DNA from: Bacillota bacterium
Lineage (GTDB): Bacteria; Bacillota; Sulfobacillia; Symbiobacteriales; Symbiobacteriaceae
Assembly: GCA_028287415.1 (NCBI GenBank)
Contig: JAQBPS010000466.1
Coordinates: forward strand, 1 to 7,701
Length of the DNA stretch: 7,701 nucleotides
Direction of reading: 5' to 3'
Made by a program: the position numbers and the translations under genes. Shown here piece after piece: positions 6,723-7,701 of this stretch; position 1 is the stretch's first letter, and the number at the start of each line of letters is the position of its first letter. The notes under the pieces were generated by a model. The model made no database searches. It saw only the letters and a list, made by a program, of their open reading frames with translations, and was not told the DNA's origin.

Positions 6723-6751
6723 ATTGTACGGGTTTGGGAGCAAAAAGTCAA
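6723..6751 (-). promoter_or_regulatory. Strong sigma-70-type promoter of the ABC-F leader
   Basis: On the minus strand TTGACT (6751-6746), a 17-base spacer and TACAAT (6728-6723): five of six matches in each hexamer. The expected start of transcription is near 6716, giving a leader of about 285 bases before the ABC-F ATG. A strong constitutive promoter followed by a terminator is typical of attenuation, where control occurs after initiation. Confidence 0.88.
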
Positions 6752-6840
6752 TCGCCCCCCTGGAGAGACTCCTGAAAGATCGCGTTTAGAATTTAGACAC
6801 AACCCCCAAAACCCTCACAACGCGGACGAAAACTTGTAGC

Positions 6841-6858
6841 GTCCGGACAGTTGACAAC
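6841..6858. promoter_or_regulatory. Two short palindromes upstream of the fibronectin-domain gene
   Basis: GTCCGGAC (6841-6848) is a perfect palindrome and GTTGACAAC (6850-6858) an odd-centred one, side by side about 35 bases before the ATG at 6890. They might be a regulator site. I found no convincing promoter for the gene: the exact TTGACA at 6851 has no -10 at the proper distance, and TAGAAT at 6787-6792 lacks a -35. Confidence 0.2.
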
Positions 6859-6889
6859 GGAAAACTTTGAGTCTGGAGGGGAGATCAAC

Positions 6890-7701
6890 ATGCGCTTTCC
6901 TTTTCTGCAACCCGCCGCTGCGAACGGGCCCTTTGGCCGCAACGCATGCCTGCTGTCTGCCGCCGCCATCGTAGCCGGGTCACTCGCCTGGTACGGTCCC
7001 ACCCATGTCCGTGCCGCGAGCCCGTCTATGCCGACCAACGTCCGCCTGAGCCCCGGCAACGTCACCTATGACGGCATGGTCGTCATCACGTGGGATGCAC
7101 CGACTGATGCGAACGTCGCCTACTATCAAATCTTCCGCTACAACGGCTCGTCGGCCGCAAAAGCCAGCGAGGTCACCTACATCGGCCGCACCGAAGATGC
7201 CCGCAATTACTTCATCGACCAGACGCCCACTGAAGGAAACTTTCAGTATGCGGTGATCTCGGTCGACAAATCGGCCAACGCCAGCATGCCCAGTGCCTGG
7301 GTGAAGGTGACCGCTGACTTCCCGTCCAACGGAATCGGCAAGATCGAGCCGGACGTTACGGCCCCGCCGGCCCCCGGCGGCCTGCACGCCGGTATCGTTG
7401 GCGGCAACAGCAAGACCGTCTCGCTCGGGTGGAACCAGGGCACCGCCGGCGACCTCTGGCGCTGCATCGTCTACCGCCAGGACAACAGCGGGACACCGCA
7501 GCCGGCCGGCTACACGGCGGGTGCGAACAACAGCTTCACCGACACCGTCCCGACGGACGGCAACTACAACTATTCCGTGGTGGCTCAGGACAAGACCGGT
7601 AACGTCAGCCCGCCCACAGCGGTAGCGGGCATCACGGTCGACAGCACCGCTCCATCCGTTAATGTCAGCACCCCGGTCGCCGGCCAGACCTATGACCGGA
7701 G
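6890..7701 (+). CDS. Secreted fibronectin type III repeat protein, N-terminal part
   Basis: 270 residues are visible; the gene runs off the right edge. ATG at 6890 follows GGAGGGG (6876-6882) at a good spacing. Residues 1-42 form a signal peptide with a long polar start, hydrophobic core at about 20-34 (CLLSAAAIVAGSLAW) and likely cleavage after VRA. Two fibronectin type III modules follow, at about 47-141 (PTNVRLSP, VVITWDAP, YYQIFRYN, YAVISVDKSANAS) and 157-250 (APPAPGGL, VSLGWNQG, CIVYRQDN, YSVVAQDKTGNVS). Each shows the core Trp, the Y-x-I/V-x-R strand and the terminal D-K-x-x-N-x-S signature. A third domain begins at DSTAPSVNVSTPVAGQTYDR (251-270), resembling bacterial Ig-like modules. 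Such modules are spacers or binding parts of exported enzymes and adhesins; the functional domain must lie beyond the window. It is divergent from the ABC-F gene. Confidence 0.9.
   Translation, partial: MRFPFLQPAAANGPFGRNACLLSAAAIVAGSLAWYGPTHVRAASPSMPTNVRLSPGNVTYDGMVVITWDAPTDANVAYYQIFRYNGSSAAKASEVTYIGRTEDARNYFIDQTPTEGNFQYAVISVDKSANASMPSAWVKVTADFPSNGIGKIEPDVTAPPAPGGLHAGIVGGNSKTVSLGWNQGTAGDLWRCIVYRQDNSGTPQPAGYTAGANNSFTDTVPTDGNYNYSVVAQDKTGNVSPPTAVAGITVDSTAPSVNVSTPVAGQTYDR

Noticed and set aside
6851..6856. Exact TTGACA as -35 box for the fibronectin-domain gene
   Set aside because: The matching -10 position (about 6874-6879) is TGGAGG, part of the ribosome binding site, so no usable -10 exists.

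Overview
The window is GC-rich and fully bacterial. Sigma-70-type promoters with 17-base spacers, strong GGAGG ribosome binding sites, intrinsic terminators with T runs, and an ABC-F protein resembling Bacillus subtilis YdiF together suggest a high-GC member of the Bacillota (a Symbiobacterium-like lineage would fit). This placement is inference; there is no rRNA or other marker gene here.

Layout, left to right. (1) 1-841, minus strand: the N-terminal part of a secreted subtilisin-family (S8) protease with signal peptide, I9-type propeptide, catalytic Asp and His; the catalytic Ser lies off the left edge. (2) 842-1030: divergent intergenic region with a long inverted repeat over the protease promoter and an extended -10 promoter for the next gene. 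(3) 1031-2950, plus strand: an unrecognised 639-residue exported, membrane-anchored protein. (4) 2961-2995: a bidirectional terminator. (5) 2998-4305, minus strand: an unrecognised 435-residue soluble protein with a TTG start. (6) 4306-4523: a 218-base gap rich in alternative inverted repeats. (7) 4524-6431, minus strand: a complete YdiF-like ABC-F ATPase. (8) 6432-6751: its regulatory leader. (9) 6890-7701, plus strand: the N-terminal part of a secreted protein with two fibronectin type III modules and the start of a third beta-sandwich domain.

The most interesting part is the ABC-F leader. In order it has a near-consensus promoter, a very strong ribosome binding site, a 12-codon leader peptide (MIPISLVCAVRS), a hairpin around the leader stop codon, a second hairpin just after it, a textbook intrinsic terminator, and only then the ABC-F gene. 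This is the architecture of ribosome-mediated transcription attenuation known for antibiotic-inducible ABC-F and erm genes, so the ABC-F is probably induced when translation is disturbed. The gap in front of the 435-residue gene has a second, weaker arrangement of mutually exclusive helices, including one that could mask that gene's ribosome binding site.

The secreted protease, the membrane-anchored protein and the fibronectin type III protein all act at or outside the cell surface. The ABC-F would act on the ribosome. Nothing in the sequence ties these groups into one pathway.
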